DNA of 62,559 bases from Nitrospira sp. (GTDB lineage Bacteria; Nitrospirota; Nitrospiria; Nitrospirales; Nitrospiraceae). The translations under genes were made by a program, and so were the position numbers. The DNA is taken from the NCBI GenBank assembly GCA_020697375.1, contig JAJFBJ010000029.1:1-62559 (forward strand). The letters run 5' to 3'. Below are positions 25,431 through 37,683 of this stretch, one piece after another (position 1 is the first letter of the stretch; every line of letters begins with the position of its first letter). Under the pieces are notes generated by a model, which was given only the letters and a program-made list of their open reading frames with translations, was not told the DNA's origin and did not search any database.

Positions 25431-26234
25431 TCAGGATTCAGCCTGAATCTCCGTCTCGCTTCGGGCTTCTTCGGCCGTTTGCCGACGGCTCGCCCCGTCG
25501 GCATAATCGACACGCACGAGATAGAGGCCATGCGCGGGGGCGGTTCTTCCCGCTGCCGCGCGCTTGCGGGCTTCCAGGACTTCGTGCATGCTCCCCGCCT
25601 TCCGCTTTCCCTGGCCCACTTCCACCAGGGTGCCCACCATCGCGCGCACCATCTGTTTGAGGAAACGATCGGCATAGAAGGCCAGGATGATGAGATCGCC
25701 CCGACGGCGAAGTTCCGCCTGCTCCAACCGGCAACGCGGGTTTTCATTGTCGGTCGGCGCGGTTTGAAATGAAGAAAAATCGTGCGAGCCCACCAGGCAG
25801 GCGGCGGCTTCCGCCATGGCGGCGAAGTCGAGCGGTTTGTACAGCAGCCAGGCCCGTTCACGGAGGAGGGGCGCTCGCTCGGATCGATTCAGCAGATGGT
25901 ACTCGTACAGCTTGCCTCTGGCGGAATAGCGCGCATGGAACTCATCCGGGACCTGTTCGACCGACAGGGCGCTGATGTCCGATGGAAGGTGAGCGTTCAG
26001 AGCGCGAAGCCATTCTCTGTGGGACAGTCCACGATCGGTTCTGAAACTCGCCACCTGACCAAGGGCGTGGACTCCCGCATCGGTACGGCCGGCTGCGATC
26101 AGCGTAAGGCCTGTGTGCGCGACTGCCGCGAGGGCCTCTTCGACCGTCGCCTGGACGGTCGGCACGTTCAGCTGCCGCTGCCAGCCGGCGTAACCGGTTC
26201 CATCATATTCGAGAACGATCTTGAACGTGGCCAT
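25431..26234 (-). CDS. truA: tRNA pseudouridine(38-40) synthase
   Basis: A 267-residue TruA that isomerises uridines 38-40 in the anticodon arm of tRNAs. Signatures are IVLEYDGTGYAGWQRQLN at the N-terminus, the catalytic segment AAGRTDAGVHALGQVASFRT (Asp about residue 52), and SFQTAPTDNENPRC with FYADRFLKQMVRAMVGTLVE in the second half. The C-terminal 20 residues are rich in Glu and Arg and extend beyond the family core. It is transcribed toward cysE, leaving 47 bases between the two stop codons. Confidence 0.95.
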   Translation of the reverse strand: MATFKIVLEYDGTGYAGWQRQLNVPTVQATVEEALAAVAHTGLTLIAAGRTDAGVHALGQVASFRTDRGLSHREWLRALNAHLPSDISALSVEQVPDEFHARYSARGKLYEYHLLNRSERAPLLRERAWLLYKPLDFAAMAEAAACLVGSHDFSSFQTAPTDNENPRCRLEQAELRRRGDLIILAFYADRFLKQMVRAMVGTLVEVGQGKRKAGSMHEVLEARKRAAAGRTAPAHGLYLVRVDYADGASRRQTAEEARSETEIQAES

Positions 26235-26275
26235 AAGATGGGTGTACGAACTCTAGCCCAAGAGAACGGGAGCTG

Positions 26276-27604
26276 TCACCTGGCGGAATTGGTGTGGAGA
26301 TAGGTCTTGACCCCGTCGAAAATGGATTCCGCGATATGGGCGAGGAACGGCTGGGTTCGCATCTGCTCTTCTTCGGTGGGATTCGACATGAAGGCAATTT
26401 CGGCGAGAATACTGGGCATGGTGGTGTATCGAAGCACGTAGAAGGGGGCTGTTTTCACCCCATGGTCGATGGTGCTGTACCGTCCGTTGAGATTCGACAC
26501 CATGGCCTGCTTGGCGGTCCAGGCCAGTTCCTGTGAATGCTCGATTTTTTTGTTTGTCAGCAGATCTGCGAGGATATATTCCACCCCCAGGCCGGTGCTG
26601 TTCAGCGGGGTACCGTTTTCGCGGGCGGCCACTTCCAGCGCGCGCTGATCCTTGGCTTCTCCAAAGTGATAGATCTCAAGCCCCCGGATGCCCTTGTGCG
26701 GATGGGAATTCACGTGAATCGAGACGAATAGATCCGCTTCCTTTCCGTTCGCATACTTCGCACGGTCTTCCAGTTCGATGAAGGCATCGCGCTCCCTGGT
26801 CATCAGAACGCGTGTATTCGGCAAGGCGCCGATCAGATCCTTCAGCAGCAGTCCGACTTTCAAGGTGATATCCTTCTCCATCGTGCCGCGACGCCCGATG
26901 GTGCCGGGATCTTTTCCGCCATGACCGGGATCGATCACGATCGTCCGGACGGGGCTCGATGGCTTCGGTGCGATCGGACGAGCCGGTTCCATGACGGTGG
27001 GGCTTGGAATCACCGGCGGGGTCGGCAATGTTGCGAGAGGAGCTTTCGGCGGCGCGGGCGCGGTTTCGCCGATCTGGCGCATCTGATCCTTCGGACGCTG
27101 GTAGGCGTCGACGACGAGACGGTCCGGACCGGTCAACGTGAATATTTTATATTGTGCGACCTGGCTGCGCGGCAGGGTGATGGTGATGACGCGCGGACGG
27201 CTCTGTGCGATCTGAAACGGTTGGGGAATCGTTCCACCAGACAGTCGCTGACGGGACGCTTTGCCGAGGATGGCATTGTTTACTTCAATGACCACCCGCT
27301 CCGGATTGCGCAGCTTGGTTTCCGTGAACGAGACGTTGCGGTTCAGGTCGAGGACGAGTCGCGATCCCTCGGTGGTCGACCTTGTTCGGATCTCGCGAAC
27401 GATGGCCGGATAGCGTGATTTGCCGGAGGTTCCCTTCTTGACGACCAGGGAGCGGGGAGCGGCTTCATCGGCGAGTAGAGCGGGAAAGCCTGACCCGGGA
27501 CGATCGTCCGGCCTATCAGCATTCGACAAACCGACTGCGACGAAGGACATCCACAAGAGGGTCAGGGTGAAGAGGCTGCGCGTCAGACAGGAGAGATGAA
27601 TCAC
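26276..27604 (-). CDS. N-acetylmuramoyl-L-alanine amidase with AMIN domain
   Basis: A 442-residue exported cell-wall amidase of the AmiC type. A GTG start begins a signal peptide (SLFTLTLLWMSFVAVGLSNA). An AMIN domain follows (about residues 65-165), with SRLVLDLNRNVSFTETKLRN and PDRLVVDAYQRP, which targets septal peptidoglycan. A proline-rich linker precedes the amidase_3 domain (about 220-438) with zinc ligands in VIDPGHGGKDPG, GTMEKDITLKVG and LFVSIHVNSHP, and the catalytic Glu region ILAEIAFMSNPTEEE. Order and length match AmiA/B/C proteins involved in daughter-cell separation. Confidence 0.93.
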   Translation of the reverse strand: MIHLSCLTRSLFTLTLLWMSFVAVGLSNADRPDDRPGSGFPALLADEAAPRSLVVKKGTSGKSRYPAIVREIRTRSTTEGSRLVLDLNRNVSFTETKLRNPERVVIEVNNAILGKASRQRLSGGTIPQPFQIAQSRPRVITITLPRSQVAQYKIFTLTGPDRLVVDAYQRPKDQMRQIGETAPAPPKAPLATLPTPPVIPSPTVMEPARPIAPKPSSPVRTIVIDPGHGGKDPGTIGRRGTMEKDITLKVGLLLKDLIGALPNTRVLMTRERDAFIELEDRAKYANGKEADLFVSIHVNSHPHKGIRGLEIYHFGEAKDQRALEVAARENGTPLNSTGLGVEYILADLLTNKKIEHSQELAWTAKQAMVSNLNGRYSTIDHGVKTAPFYVLRYTTMPSILAEIAFMSNPTEEEQMRTQPFLAHIAESIFDGVKTYLHTNSAR

Positions 27605-27638
27605 GAACCGGAACTCCTCTCGACAGGTACGTCTAAGG

Positions 27639-27668
27639 CCTTTTCTCAGATGTTTGTGGTATTGTCAA
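27639..27668 (-). promoter_or_regulatory. Weak candidate promoter for the amidase gene
   Basis: On the minus strand a perfect TTGACA (27663-27668) is followed 17 bases later by GAAAAG, a poor -10. It lies about 60 bases upstream of the amidase GTG in the divergent spacer with the YacP-like gene. No other hexamer pair in this spacer looks better. Judged by eye only. Confidence 0.25.
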
Positions 27669-27697
27669 GCGAAGGCCTGGAAAGCACGTGATTGTAG

Positions 27698-28093
27698 ATG
27701 GCGACGCATCTTCTTGTCGATGGGTATAACCTCCTGGGCGTCGCGGAGCAGCGTGAGTTCCAGTCCGGTGTCGAAGTCTTCTATTCCAAGCGAGGAGAAC
27801 GGGCCGACCAGGTGATTCAGCGCCTGGCGCGTCTCTATGGCAGGGACTGTGCCGTCGTGTCCTCGGATCACGAAGTGGCCAATGCGGCCAGAGCAGCCGG
27901 TGCGTTCGTCATGGGAGCGCCGGAGTTTCGGGCCAAACTAAGCGATCGATCTTCCGGCACGCCGGCGGTTGCCTTCAAGGAGCTGGATGACGGCGAGGGC
28001 GATGTGGGGAAGCGATCGACCGAGAAGCGAGGGAACCCCCGCAAGCTGCCGAAGTCGCAGCGCAAACGAAACCATCAGCTCAGGGAATTTTGA
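27698..28093 (+). CDS. Shortened NYN/YacP-like nuclease domain protein
   Basis: A 131-residue protein beginning THLLVDGYNLLGV, the first acidic motif of the NYN (YacP, DUF901) family, RNases related to PIN domains. The later part, GVEVFYSKRGERADQVIQRL, DCAVVSSDHEVANAARAAGA and FVMGAPEFRAKL, also fits. Between GYNLLGV and the AEQREFQSGVEV region the family normally has about 45 more residues, including a helix and a strand ending in a conserved Asp (VVFDG-like); these are missing here without a frame break. The C-terminus is basic and probably disordered. It may be inactive or the relic of an in-frame deletion. It overlaps the convergent tatD gene by 14 bases. Confidence 0.75.
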   Translation: MATHLLVDGYNLLGVAEQREFQSGVEVFYSKRGERADQVIQRLARLYGRDCAVVSSDHEVANAARAAGAFVMGAPEFRAKLSDRSSGTPAVAFKELDDGEGDVGKRSTEKRGNPRKLPKSQRKRNHQLREF

Positions 28094-28859
28094 ACAGCCG
28101 GCGAGCGTTGTCGCTGGTGATCCGGCCCATGTCTTCAACGGTAAGGGGGGCGCCCTTTGCCTTGATCGTGGCGAGCACCTCGGCAACCTGTTTCACATAG
28201 GCCGGTTCGTTGCGCTTGCCGCGGTGGGGGGCCGGTGTGAGGTAGGGGCAATCCGTTTCGATGAGCAGCCGATCGGTGGGAACCGCCTTCGCAATCTCCC
28301 GCAGCATGGTCGCATTCTGAAACGTCAGGATGCCGGAGAACGACAGGTAGAACCCCAGCTCGATCGCATCCTCAGCCAGCCGGGCATCTCCCGAAAAACA
28401 ATGAAAGACCCCGCCGATTTCTGACGCCCGTTCTTCCTTCAGAATACGGACCGTATCGTCCTGCGCCTCCCTGGTATGGATGATGACCGGCAGTTGCAGT
28501 TCCCTCGCCAGACGAATCTGTTCACGGAAACGGTGTCGTTGTTCCTCGGGAGAGGAGTGGTTGTAATGGTAATCGAGGCCGATCTCTCCGTAGGCCACGA
28601 CCTTCGGCTGCTGCGCCAGTTGCCGGAATTCATCGTACCAGCCATCGGCGATGTGTTTGACTTCGTGCGGGTGCACGCCGATGGAGGCATAGACGAAGGG
28701 ATACTGACCGGCGAGGTCCACGGCCGAACGGCTGGTAGCCAGATCGCAGCCGATGGTGATCATCGTCTCCACCCCTGCTTCGCGCGCGCGGGCGATCATC
28801 GCCTCGCGATCCGGCTCGTAACGCGCATCGTCGAGATGGGTATGGGTATCGATCAACAT
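28080..28859 (-). CDS. tatD: TatD family metal-dependent hydrolase
   Basis: A 259-residue TIM-barrel DNase of the TatD/YcfH family. Metal ligands occur in LIDTHTHLDDARY (His-x-His), GEIGLDYHYNHSS (Glu), LPVIIHTREAQDD (His), VFHCFSGDA (His) and IETDCPYLTPAPHRGKRNEP (Asp). TatD proteins remove nucleotides from 3' ends and take part in DNA repair and nucleic-acid turnover. The frame is open to 28868, but ATG 28859 places LIDTHTH at the family position. It converges on the YacP-like gene. Confidence 0.93.
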   Translation of the reverse strand: MLIDTHTHLDDARYEPDREAMIARAREAGVETMITIGCDLATSRSAVDLAGQYPFVYASIGVHPHEVKHIADGWYDEFRQLAQQPKVVAYGEIGLDYHYNHSSPEEQRHRFREQIRLARELQLPVIIHTREAQDDTVRILKEERASEIGGVFHCFSGDARLAEDAIELGFYLSFSGILTFQNATMLREIAKAVPTDRLLIETDCPYLTPAPHRGKRNEPAYVKQVAEVLATIKAKGAPLTVEDMGRITSDNARRLFKIP

Positions 28860-28962
28860 GGGACGCATCCTAACATGGCTGTCCCCCGGCTCGGAAGACG
28901 ATTGCCCTGAATTCGATATTGGGCGCTGTCAGTAACTACCAGTTGCGGATGGCCTTGATATG

Positions 28963-31900
28963 TCAATGCCCAGCGACATTTGACGCGGCTGGAATGGTCA
29001 CCTCAACCGAATGTTCCTGGCGGTCATCAATCAGGGGTACCGCATGATCATCCCGTCGAATGCCATCGACCGTTACCGCCATCTCGCTCTTCTCCGCACC
29101 TGATTGCCGCAGGGTGATGTGGTAGAGGGTTTCCCTATGCCGGTAATGCACTGTGAATGTGTTCCAATCCGCAGGAAGACAGGGAACGAATCGCAATGTA
29201 TTGCCTTCCAGGTTCAGTCCGAGAAGTGACTCGATGATAAGGCGATACATCCAGCCGGCTGATCCCGTGTACCATGTCCATCCACCGCGGCCGGTGTGGG
29301 GCGAGACGGCATAGACATCTGCCGCGACCACATAGGGTTCGACTTTATACGTTCCTATCCCCTCCGGTGATCGGGCATGGTTCACCGGGTTGATCATGCG
29401 AAAGAGTTCCCAAGCACGTGCGCGGTCCCCCAATGCGGCGAAGGCCATGGTGGCCCAGAGCGCGCCATGCGTATATTGCCCTCCATTTTCCCGGACCCCC
29501 GGCACATAGCCTTTGATGTAGCCGGGATTCAAAGCGGATTTGTCGAACGGGGGATCCAACAGTTGAATGAGCGCATCGTCAGGTCGAACCAGCCGGCGGT
29601 AGACGGCCTCCATTCCCGATCGCGAACGCGTCGCGTCTCCCGCGCCGGATAACACGGACCAGCTTTGCGGAATGGAATCGATTTGGCATTCGTCGTTATC
29701 GCTGGACCCAAGCGGCGAGCCGTCATCGAAGTAGGCGCGGCGATACCATTCTCCGTCCCAGCCCTCCTTCTCGATATTCTGATGCAGTTGAGCCGCTTCG
29801 ATCCGGCATCGTTCCGCAAACGCCGCATCCCCTTTGGTTTGCGCCACCTCAGCAAACCGCATGAGAACGTCATACAGGAAAAACCCCAGCCAGACGCTTT
29901 CGCCCTGGCCGCGATCACCGACCATATTCATTCCGTCGTTCCAGTCACCCGAGCCGATGAGCGGGAGACCGTGCTGACCCTTTGTGAGACCTTTCAGGAT
30001 TGCCCGCATACAGTGGTCGTACAAACTTCCGGACTGTTCCGACCGGCCAGGGAGATCGTAATAGGAATCCTCGTCCGCATTGATCGGACGGCCTTCGATA
30101 AACTGGATCGGGACATCCAAGACTCCGGTGTCGCCGGTCGCCCGAACGTAGCGACTGGTGACGAAGGGAAGCCAGAGGAAATCATCCGAACAGCGCGTGC
30201 GCACGCCTCGATTCGAGGGCGGATGCCACCAATGCTGCACGTCGCCCTCTTTGAACTGACGGCTCGCGCACAATAGGAGGTGCTCCCGCGCGAGTTGTGG
30301 CTTGGCATGTACCAGCGCCATCACGTCTTGGAGCTGATCGCGGAACCCATAGGCGCCCCCCGACTGATAGTAACCGCTTCGTGCCCAGAGCCGGCAGGCA
30401 AGCGTTTGATACAGTAGCCAGCCATTGGCGAGCACATTGAGCGACTGATCGGGAGTCTCCACATGCACCGCCCCCAGCGTATGGGTCCAGTGCTGCCATA
30501 CTGTTTCCAATGCTGCGCGGCCTGCCGTCGCTCCTCTGAAGCGGCGAACAAGCTGACGGGCCTCGTCGATGTCTTTTCCGACACCCAGCCGAAAGGTACA
30601 GTCACGCTCTTGACCGATGGCGAGCTCAAAAGGAATCTGAATGGCGCCGCAAGGATCCAAGGCGGCGCCCACTTTTCCCGACAGCCGCGAGCGACCCATC
30701 GCGGCAGGATCGTGCAGAGTCCCGTTCCGCCCTAAAAATTCAGTCCGATCACCGGTGACGCTCCTGGTCCCCTCGTCGATGTCGAAGAATGCGGTCCGCC
30801 CGGGGAATTCCGTATTGTAGGGATTCCTTGCGAACAGCGCTCCGGTGGTCTGGTCCAGCTCGCTGACCACATGCATGATTGATTTGGGGCGCAGGTCGCC
30901 CAGTACCCATTCTACGTAGCCGGTCGCCGATAGTCGCCGTGGCCGGCCAGATTCGTTACGCAGCTTGAGCACCGTAAACTTCACCGAGGCATCCAGCGCC
31001 ACATACACCCAGACCTCTGAGCGGATGCCGCTCTCCGTATGTTCGAAGCAGCTATAGCCGAACCCATGCCGGCTGACATAGGGGCTGACGCCTCGGCTGG
31101 GCATCGGCATCGGCGACCAGAAGTGGCCGCTCTCTTCGTCACGGAGGTACAAGGCTTCTCCGCTCGAATCCATCACGGGATCGTTGTGCCAGGGCGTGAG
31201 GCGGAATTCATGCGCGTTCTCGCTCCAGGTGTAGGCGAGCCCATTCTCGGAGACCACCGTGCCGAAGTGCGGATTTGCCAGCACATTGACCCAGGGGGCG
31301 GGAGTCACCTGCTCCGGCGCCGTAGTGATGACGTACTCCCGGCCATCGGAGGAGAACCCGCCGAGGCCATTGTAGAAGAGCAGATCCTGCCGGGCCTCGA
31401 TGGGGGCCGGAGGATCGGCGCGATGCGTGCGCGTTGGCTCGAAGCGGTAGGCCGGCGAGGCGGGAGACGAGACTCGCGCGAGCTGATCCGCCAGCGTGCC
31501 GCGCCGATCCGTGAGGATTACGCGTGCAACCGATTGCTGCAGCAGGCGGTCCTCGACCGACATCTGCTCCGACGTTCGCACGAAAATACCGCCCGGCCGA
31601 TCCATGACGTTGGCTTCGACGCCTGCCGAGATCAGCCCCATGATTTGATCCTGCAAGACCTGTCGGTATCCGGCGTGATCTTCGTTCCAAATCACGAGGT
31701 CCACGGCCAGCCCCTTCAGGCGCCAGTAGGCATGGGCCTGCACCAATTGGCGCACCAGATCGATGTTGGAAGGGTCTCCGATCCGGAGCAGCACGATCGG
31801 CAGGTCGCCTGATATGGCATAGCCCCAGAGGCCTGATTGTCCGCGGCGGTTTTTGCTCAGCAGGGCCGGCTCTGCGCGTAACGAGGCGTTGGCGTAAAGA

Positions 31901-34900
31901 ATCGAACCGGCCAGCCGGCCATAAAGCTGAGCGTCCGCCTCGGTGGTATTGAGCTGACCCAAGACGACTTGACTGTGCGTCCAGGCCAACTCAAAAACCC
32001 GATCGGCGAGCCGACGATCTTGGTATTTGTCGACTAGACGCAGGCAAAGGTCTCGAGTTTCGCCGATGCCCGATACGAGATCCACGGTGACGGATTCTTC
32101 CGCCTCGAGGACGATTTGGCAGCGAATGGACACAATGGGGTCCAATACGGAGCCCTGGCTTCCCGAGAGTGTTGCTGAATGGTCCATGGCCTGCGGAGAG
32201 GCGAGGGTGCGTCCGCGGCCGATGAACCGCATGCGGTCCGTCTCATAGGAAATCTCACCCCTGTGGAGACCACGTACCGTCATGAGGTGAAAAGCCCAGG
32301 GCGCCTGTTCATTCTCCGAACGGCTCCGGCGTGTGGAGAGGATGGCCTGACGTTCGCGGATGATTTCCGTCTGGACGAACAGATTGCTGAAGGCCGGATG
32401 CAATGCATCTGCTGCCGGTGAAGCCAGCACGACTTCCGCATAACTGGTGAGATCGATCGTTCGCTGAGTTCCGGAGCAGTTTGTGAGGCGGATCCGGCGC
32501 AATTCGATATCGTCTTCAGGCGACACGACGATTTCGGCATGCGTTTCGATCTCGTGGTCATGGCGTCGAAATTCAGCGCGTCCTTCGGAAAAGATCACTT
32601 CGTACGATTTGGCGGGTTTCAGCGTGGGCTGATAGGCGGTTGACCAGAATTCACCGCTCTCCAGGTCGCGGATATAACAGAACGTTCCCCAGTTGTCGCA
32701 GGTACTGTCTTCCCGCCAACGCGTCACGGCCAGGTCTTTCCAGCGACTGGACCCGCCTCCCGCGTTGGTCACCATCACGTGATATCGCCCGTTCGATAAG
32801 AGTTGAACATCCGGTACCGGCGTGTGCGGGGTCGTCAGGACACGTACCGGAGTCTCCGCCGCGCCGGACGCCGTGCGCAAATCCGAAAGCTCGGTGCTGT
32901 GCGCATAGAATGCCGTGGCCTTCGGAATCCGTTCCTGCAAGACCAGCGTGGTAGCCTGAAACAGCGGATCGGCCTCGAAGCGTTGTTGCATGGGGCGGTC
33001 GAGGAGCAGATAGGCGAACGACAGGAAACTCATTCCCACGTGGTGGGCCATGTAGGAACGAATGATGACACGCGATTGCCCGCGTGGCAGACGGGAGGGC
33101 GTGTAGTCGATCGCTTCGTACAGGCCGAACGGTCCGTCGGCTCCTTCAGCCGTGAGTCGCAGGAGATTCAAGCAGGCTTCTTCCGGTGCGACCATGAGGG
33201 CGAGGGACGTGGCGTAGGGCGCGATCACCAATTCCTCGCCCAGACCGCGCTTCAGTCCGAGGCCGGGCACACCGAATGCCCGGTATTGGTAGTTCAGTTG
33301 AGCGTCGACCATATTGTAGCCGGATTCAGAAATGCCCCACGGAATACCTCGTTCCCGCCCGTACTCGATCTGTCTCTCCACTGCCACGCGATAGGTCTGA
33401 TCCAGCAACGTCTGTCGGTAAGTCGGCATGATGAGCAGGGGCATGAGGTACTCGAACATCGACCCGCTCCAGGAGAGGAGAATCGGATCTCCTCCCGTGG
33501 TCGTGAGCAGGCGCCCGAGAGCGAACCAGCTTTCCTGCGGCAGTTGGCCCTGCGCTATCGCCACGAAGCTGCACAATCGCGCTTCGGAGGCCAGCAGGTC
33601 ATAGAAGCTCGCATCTTTCCGCCGTTCCGCGACGTTGTACCCGATGGAGAGCAGGTACCGCGTCTCGTCGAAGAGGAAGTCGTACTCCATCTGAGCAAAT
33701 TGGTTCGCTTGCCAGGCGAGTTGATCGAGAGCCGAGATCCGTTCCCGGGCACGCTCGCTTGCAGTTCGAATGTGTCGTTGAAGTTCGGACAGCCAAGCCC
33801 GCTCGCCGTCCGGGTGATCAGCTCCCAGTCGCTGTTCGACAGCCGGCAGCCATTCGCCTTCCAGCCTGGCCAAGGTCCTGAGCGTCGGCAGTCGATCTAA
33901 ACGAGGGAAGGCATCGAGTATGTGGGCAGAAATTGGAAGGCCGATCCATGGGGCGAGCATCGTCAGCTCATCGAGCGTGTCGTGACATTGCGATGCGAGG
34001 GCCTGGGCCCATCGATGCGCGTCCCTGTTGGAAGCGGGATCGACACCGGCGGCCGCGTCATCCGCCTGCTTGGCGAGGCCCGTCAAGGTTCGATGCGCCT
34101 GAACGAGGGTGGTCGGCCTGTCCTCGCAGGCAGCGGCGATGTCTCTTTGAAGCGTCTCAATCTGAGAAGTGCCCGCAGTTCCGAACGCATCACTCAGCAG
34201 AGCAAGGGTATCGCGGAGTCCCTCAAAAGCGCGATCAGAGAGAATCTTGTGTTCCGGCAGGCTCAGGAAGCCAGAACGCAGGGTTAGGACATGTCCGGCC
34301 AGATTTCCACTGTCCACGGACGAAATGTACGTGGGATGGAGCGGTGTTAAAGTTTGCGTGTCGTACCAATTATAGAAATGGCCTCGAAATCGCTCCAGGC
34401 GTGCCATGCTGCCGAACGTGTGGGCCGTTCGGGTCAGGAGTTGTCCCGCCGACAGGTAGCCGAAGTCGTAGGCGGAAAGATTCGCAAGCAGCGCCAATCC
34501 CATATTGGTGGGCGACGTTCGATGCGCCAGCTTCGGCGCCGGATGCTCCTGATAATTGTCGGGAGGAAGCCAATGATCATCCGCACCGACGTAGGTCTCG
34601 AAAAAGGCCCAGGTCTTGCGGGCCATCTTCCGCAGAAACAGGGTTTGGTCTGTCGTCAGTTTCGCCTTGCGATGGTCGAGGGGCCGGCTGATCCACCAGG
34701 TGCACAATGGAGAGGCTGCCCATAGAACTAAAATCGGGGCCGCAACCACCAGCGCGTCCGCCCGTGTCAGCTTGAGAGCGATCGCGGCAACCACGGCAAC
34801 GGCTGGACCAATCCACATGGATCGGTAGGAGCCGATCAGATCCGTCCTGCTCTTGTCCAAGGCGCCTGAGGGGTTCCATTCCAGCAGTCGCGTGCGGGTG

Positions 34901-37683
34901 AGCCACATGCGCCCGGCGGTCCGCATGATTGCCCCCAGGCTATAGTACCCCTCATAGGGAAGACACATGAGGGTAAGTAGAGCCTGGGTCAGATGCTGGC
35001 TGGCAGCCCTAGCGATTGCCGAGAGGTGCTGATCGATTCGGACATCCTCGGGTTTACGGAACAGATCCACAAGAGCGCCCAGGAGGGGCGCGAGCAGGAC
35101 GAGAGCAAGCGTCGAGAGCGTCCAGAGCCAGGCGGGAGAGAAGACAGCCCATCCGAGCATAAAGAGAGATGTCACCGCGGCGGGGACGAGACTTCGCCGC
35201 AGGTTGTCGAATATCTTCCAGCGGGACAACGCGGAGAGGGGATTGTTCCCGCTTTGCCCGCTCGGTCCGGGAACGTGCGGAAAGGCCCATCGCGCAATCT
35301 GCCAATCTCCGCGAATCCAGCGATAACGCCGCGCCACGTCCATGCCGTACCGGGCAGGATATTCTTCGTAGAGTTGGATATCGCTCAAAAGCCCGGCTCG
35401 CGCATAGGAGCCTTCCAGGAGATCGTGGCTGAGGATGCGATTCTCGGGGAAGCGGTCCGCGAGCGCCTGTTCGAACGCGTTGACGTCATAGATGCCCTTG
35501 CCGATGAAGGATCCTTCTCCGAAGAGGTCCTGATACACGTCCGAGACAGCGCGGGTGTAGGGATCGATGCCTGGTTCGCTGGCGTTGAGCCGCGCATAAC
35601 GCGACCGGTTGGTGCCGGGCAAGCTGACCGCTACGCGAGGCTGCAGGATGCCGTATCCCTCGATGATCCGTTGTGCGACGGGATCGTACCGCGGACGATT
35701 TAACGGATGAGCCATGGCTGCCACCAACTGCCTGGCGGAATCGCGCGGCAGCTGGGTATCCGTATCGAGCGTGATCACATATTTGACGGTGGATAGGATG
35801 TCCGGCTGTCCGACGATCCTCGAAAATCGATCCGATGACCCGCCTCGGAGGAGCGCATTCAAGTCCGCCAGCTTGCCTCGCTTGCGTTCGTATCCCATCC
35901 ACAGCCGTTCCTGGGCATTCCAGCGGCGTGGCCGATGAAAGAGAAAAAATATCTCACCATGCTCGCTTGTATATTTGGTATTGAGCTCCTCGATGCCTGT
36001 TCCGGCCAACATCACCAACTGATCATCACCAGGGACTGTTTCTCGATCAGCATCCTGAAAATCTGTCAGGAGGGCAAAGTGCAGGTGGCTGTCCCGGTTG
36101 GCTAAAAATCGGACTTCGAGCGCCTCGATGAGGTTCTGAATGCTTGGTGCGTTTTGAAGGAGCGTTGGAACGACGACCAGCGTCCGTACTGCCGTCGGGA
36201 GTCCATCGGTAAAGTCCATCCGCGGGAGGGGCTGCGGTGTCACCATTCCCGCAGCAAGCCAATTCACCAGCGTCACCGCGAGCTGACTCGACGCGAGCGC
36301 GGAAAGAAGTCCCAGCAAGGCGAGCTGCCATCCATTCCAGCCTCCGGCAGAAGCGAGAAACAGGAAGCCGCCTGTGAACGTGGCTGTGAGGAGAAGGATA
36401 GATCCGAGATAGACTGTCACAGCACCTAGCTCGCTCCATCTGCTGATCGTTTCGAAGACAGACATGCGCAGGGCCAGCGCACGTTCCAGCTGAAGCTTTC
36501 CCTTGTCGACCAAATAGAAACCGACATGGGCGGCGCGATGATCGTTCCCCTCTTTGGTCGCTCGATCCTGCGCCAACAGGATCGCCTGGCGTGCGATGTC
36601 ACCTTCGGACAGCGAGCTGTTCTTCGCGAGTCTCTCCACGGCATGTCGATAGCGGTCACGTGTGGCAAAATCCATCCGACCGTAGACGCTTGCCGGATCC
36701 TCATACAGCCTCTGCTCTACCACGCTATGCGTCTCGACAAACTCCCGCCAGTCCATCGCCGCGAGGAACCTGAGGCTCCCGATGCTGTTGCTCATAGAGA
36801 CTTGGTCGATGGCCTGTTGTTGCGTCTCCGACTGCACCAGTTGTTCAATCGTGAGGCCGGATTCAGATAGTCGCTGTTCGATCCAGGTGAGTGGCAGGGC
36901 CAATGCCGCGCTCTGTCCTTGAAGCCGCCGGGCAAGTTCGGCCACGAAGGCGCTCACCATGGGAGGGTTTGATCGCGCCATGTCGGCGACCACGAGGATG
37001 AGACTCTTAGGATCTTTTTCAGCGGTCTCCATCATTTGGCCTGCCCATTCGTGGGCGCGGTTTCGATCGATCCGGTCACCTGCGATCCGGGCGCCGGCGC
37101 GCCGCAGATTTTCGATCAATGCCAGACGAATCATGATGGGAATGGCCCACAGCTCGCCGAGCTTCAAGGCCGTGACTGTCTGATAGGCAGCCACAAAACC
37201 GCTGAGATTTTCCGCATCCACTCGTCCGTCGCCATGGGAGATGATTTCAAGCGCGATGTCATAGACACGTGGTAGACCGGTGGATGGGCCATTGCCGAGC
37301 CGAGGCAGTTCCCGACTATAGCCTTTGGGCAAGTGCCGCTTGGCCATGCGGATCTGTTCTTCGATCAGATAGAAATTATCCAACAGCCATTCCCCGGCCG
37401 GTGTGATGCGTCGGCTTCCCTTCACCGCCTCGGACACTAAATTGCGCACATTCAGCAGGACGGCTTCATTCTCCGCGAGTCGAGCGAGCAATCGATCCGG
37501 CTCGTGGTCCGCACCCACCACGTGCAACCGTGCGAGAATCTTGCCGTGCTGCTCCATCTGTTCGGCGCTAAACAGCTCCGACCGCAAGGGTGGCTCGTCG
37601 CCGACGTACTGTTGCGGCGCCCTGTTTACGCTGACGTAGTCCGTCAACCGGCGCCAACCATCAAGGATCCCTGTGCTGCTCAT
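28963..37683 (-). CDS. ndvB: Cyclic beta-glucan synthase-like protein (NdvB family)
   Basis: A 2,906-residue protein with the NdvB/Cgs architecture. Residues 1-400 are helical and soluble. Hydrophobic helices at about 418-480 precede a glycosyltransferase domain (about 500-800) with [18 protein letters not shown] and [13 protein letters not shown], the metal-binding and processivity-type motifs. More membrane helices follow to about 1010, then a glucoamylase-like domain ([28 protein letters not shown]), and the C-terminal third holds carbohydrate-binding and GH94 phosphorylase-like domains ([27 protein letters not shown]). NdvB makes cyclic beta-1,2-glucans for periplasmic osmoprotection. ATG 37683 was chosen because upstream residues (to 37833) are basic and atypical. 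It is not in an obvious operon. Confidence 0.9.
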   Translation of the reverse strand: MSSTGILDGWRRLTDYVSVNRAPQQYVGDEPPLRSELFSAEQMEQHGKILARLHVVGADHEPDRLLARLAENEAVLLNVRNLVSEAVKGSRRITPAGEWLLDNFYLIEEQIRMAKRHLPKGYSRELPRLGNGPSTGLPRVYDIALEIISHGDGRVDAENLSGFVAAYQTVTALKLGELWAIPIMIRLALIENLRRAGARIAGDRIDRNRAHEWAGQMMETAEKDPKSLILVVADMARSNPPMVSAFVAELARRLQGQSAALALPLTWIEQRLSESGLTIEQLVQSETQQQAIDQVSMSNSIGSLRFLAAMDWREFVETHSVVEQRLYEDPASVYGRMDFATRDRYRHAVERLAKNSSLSEGDIARQAILLAQDRATKEGNDHRAAHVGFYLVDKGKLQLERALALRMSVFETISRWSELGAVTVYLGSILLLTATFTGGFLFLASAGGWNGWQLALLGLLSALASSQLAVTLVNWLAAGMVTPQPLPRMDFTDGLPTAVRTLVVVPTLLQNAPSIQNLIEALEVRFLANRDSHLHFALLTDFQDADRETVPGDDQLVMLAGTGIEELNTKYTSEHGEIFFLFHRPRRWNAQERLWMGYERKRGKLADLNALLRGGSSDRFSRIVGQPDILSTVKYVITLDTDTQLPRDSARQLVAAMAHPLNRPRYDPVAQRIIEGYGILQPRVAVSLPGTNRSRYARLNASEPGIDPYTRAVSDVYQDLFGEGSFIGKGIYDVNAFEQALADRFPENRILSHDLLEGSYARAGLLSDIQLYEEYPARYGMDVARRYRWIRGDWQIARWAFPHVPGPSGQSGNNPLSALSRWKIFDNLRRSLVPAAVTSLFMLGWAVFSPAWLWTLSTLALVLLAPLLGALVDLFRKPEDVRIDQHLSAIARAASQHLTQALLTLMCLPYEGYYSLGAIMRTAGRMWLTRTRLLEWNPSGALDKSRTDLIGSYRSMWIGPAVAVVAAIALKLTRADALVVAAPILVLWAASPLCTWWISRPLDHRKAKLTTDQTLFLRKMARKTWAFFETYVGADDHWLPPDNYQEHPAPKLAHRTSPTNMGLALLANLSAYDFGYLSAGQLLTRTAHTFGSMARLERFRGHFYNWYDTQTLTPLHPTYISSVDSGNLAGHVLTLRSGFLSLPEHKILSDRAFEGLRDTLALLSDAFGTAGTSQIETLQRDIAAACEDRPTTLVQAHRTLTGLAKQADDAAAGVDPASNRDAHRWAQALASQCHDTLDELTMLAPWIGLPISAHILDAFPRLDRLPTLRTLARLEGEWLPAVEQRLGADHPDGERAWLSELQRHIRTASERARERISALDQLAWQANQFAQMEYDFLFDETRYLLSIGYNVAERRKDASFYDLLASEARLCSFVAIAQGQLPQESWFALGRLLTTTGGDPILLSWSGSMFEYLMPLLIMPTYRQTLLDQTYRVAVERQIEYGRERGIPWGISESGYNMVDAQLNYQYRAFGVPGLGLKRGLGEELVIAPYATSLALMVAPEEACLNLLRLTAEGADGPFGLYEAIDYTPSRLPRGQSRVIIRSYMAHHVGMSFLSFAYLLLDRPMQQRFEADPLFQATTLVLQERIPKATAFYAHSTELSDLRTASGAAETPVRVLTTPHTPVPDVQLLSNGRYHVMVTNAGGGSSRWKDLAVTRWREDSTCDNWGTFCYIRDLESGEFWSTAYQPTLKPAKSYEVIFSEGRAEFRRHDHEIETHAEIVVSPEDDIELRRIRLTNCSGTQRTIDLTSYAEVVLASPAADALHPAFSNLFVQTEIIRERQAILSTRRSRSENEQAPWAFHLMTVRGLHRGEISYETDRMRFIGRGRTLASPQAMDHSATLSGSQGSVLDPIVSIRCQIVLEAEESVTVDLVSGIGETRDLCLRLVDKYQDRRLADRVFELAWTHSQVVLGQLNTTEADAQLYGRLAGSILYANASLRAEPALLSKNRRGQSGLWGYAISGDLPIVLLRIGDPSNIDLVRQLVQAHAYWRLKGLAVDLVIWNEDHAGYRQVLQDQIMGLISAGVEANVMDRPGGIFVRTSEQMSVEDRLLQQSVARVILTDRRGTLADQLARVSSPASPAYRFEPTRTHRADPPAPIEARQDLLFYNGLGGFSSDGREYVITTAPEQVTPAPWVNVLANPHFGTVVSENGLAYTWSENAHEFRLTPWHNDPVMDSSGEALYLRDEESGHFWSPMPMPSRGVSPYVSRHGFGYSCFEHTESGIRSEVWVYVALDASVKFTVLKLRNESGRPRRLSATGYVEWVLGDLRPKSIMHVVSELDQTTGALFARNPYNTEFPGRTAFFDIDEGTRSVTGDRTEFLGRNGTLHDPAAMGRSRLSGKVGAALDPCGAIQIPFELAIGQERDCTFRLGVGKDIDEARQLVRRFRGATAGRAALETVWQHWTHTLGAVHVETPDQSLNVLANGWLLYQTLACRLWARSGYYQSGGAYGFRDQLQDVMALVHAKPQLAREHLLLCASRQFKEGDVQHWWHPPSNRGVRTRCSDDFLWLPFVTSRYVRATGDTGVLDVPIQFIEGRPINADEDSYYDLPGRSEQSGSLYDHCMRAILKGLTKGQHGLPLIGSGDWNDGMNMVGDRGQGESVWLGFFLYDVLMRFAEVAQTKGDAAFAERCRIEAAQLHQNIEKEGWDGEWYRRAYFDDGSPLGSSDNDECQIDSIPQSWSVLSGAGDATRSRSGMEAVYRRLVRPDDALIQLLDPPFDKSALNPGYIKGYVPGVRENGGQYTHGALWATMAFAALGDRARAWELFRMINPVNHARSPEGIGTYKVEPYVVAADVYAVSPHTGRGGWTWYTGSAGWMYRLIIESLLGLNLEGNTLRFVPCLPADWNTFTVHYRHRETLYHITLRQSGAEKSEMAVTVDGIRRDDHAVPLIDDRQEHSVEVTIPAASNVAGH

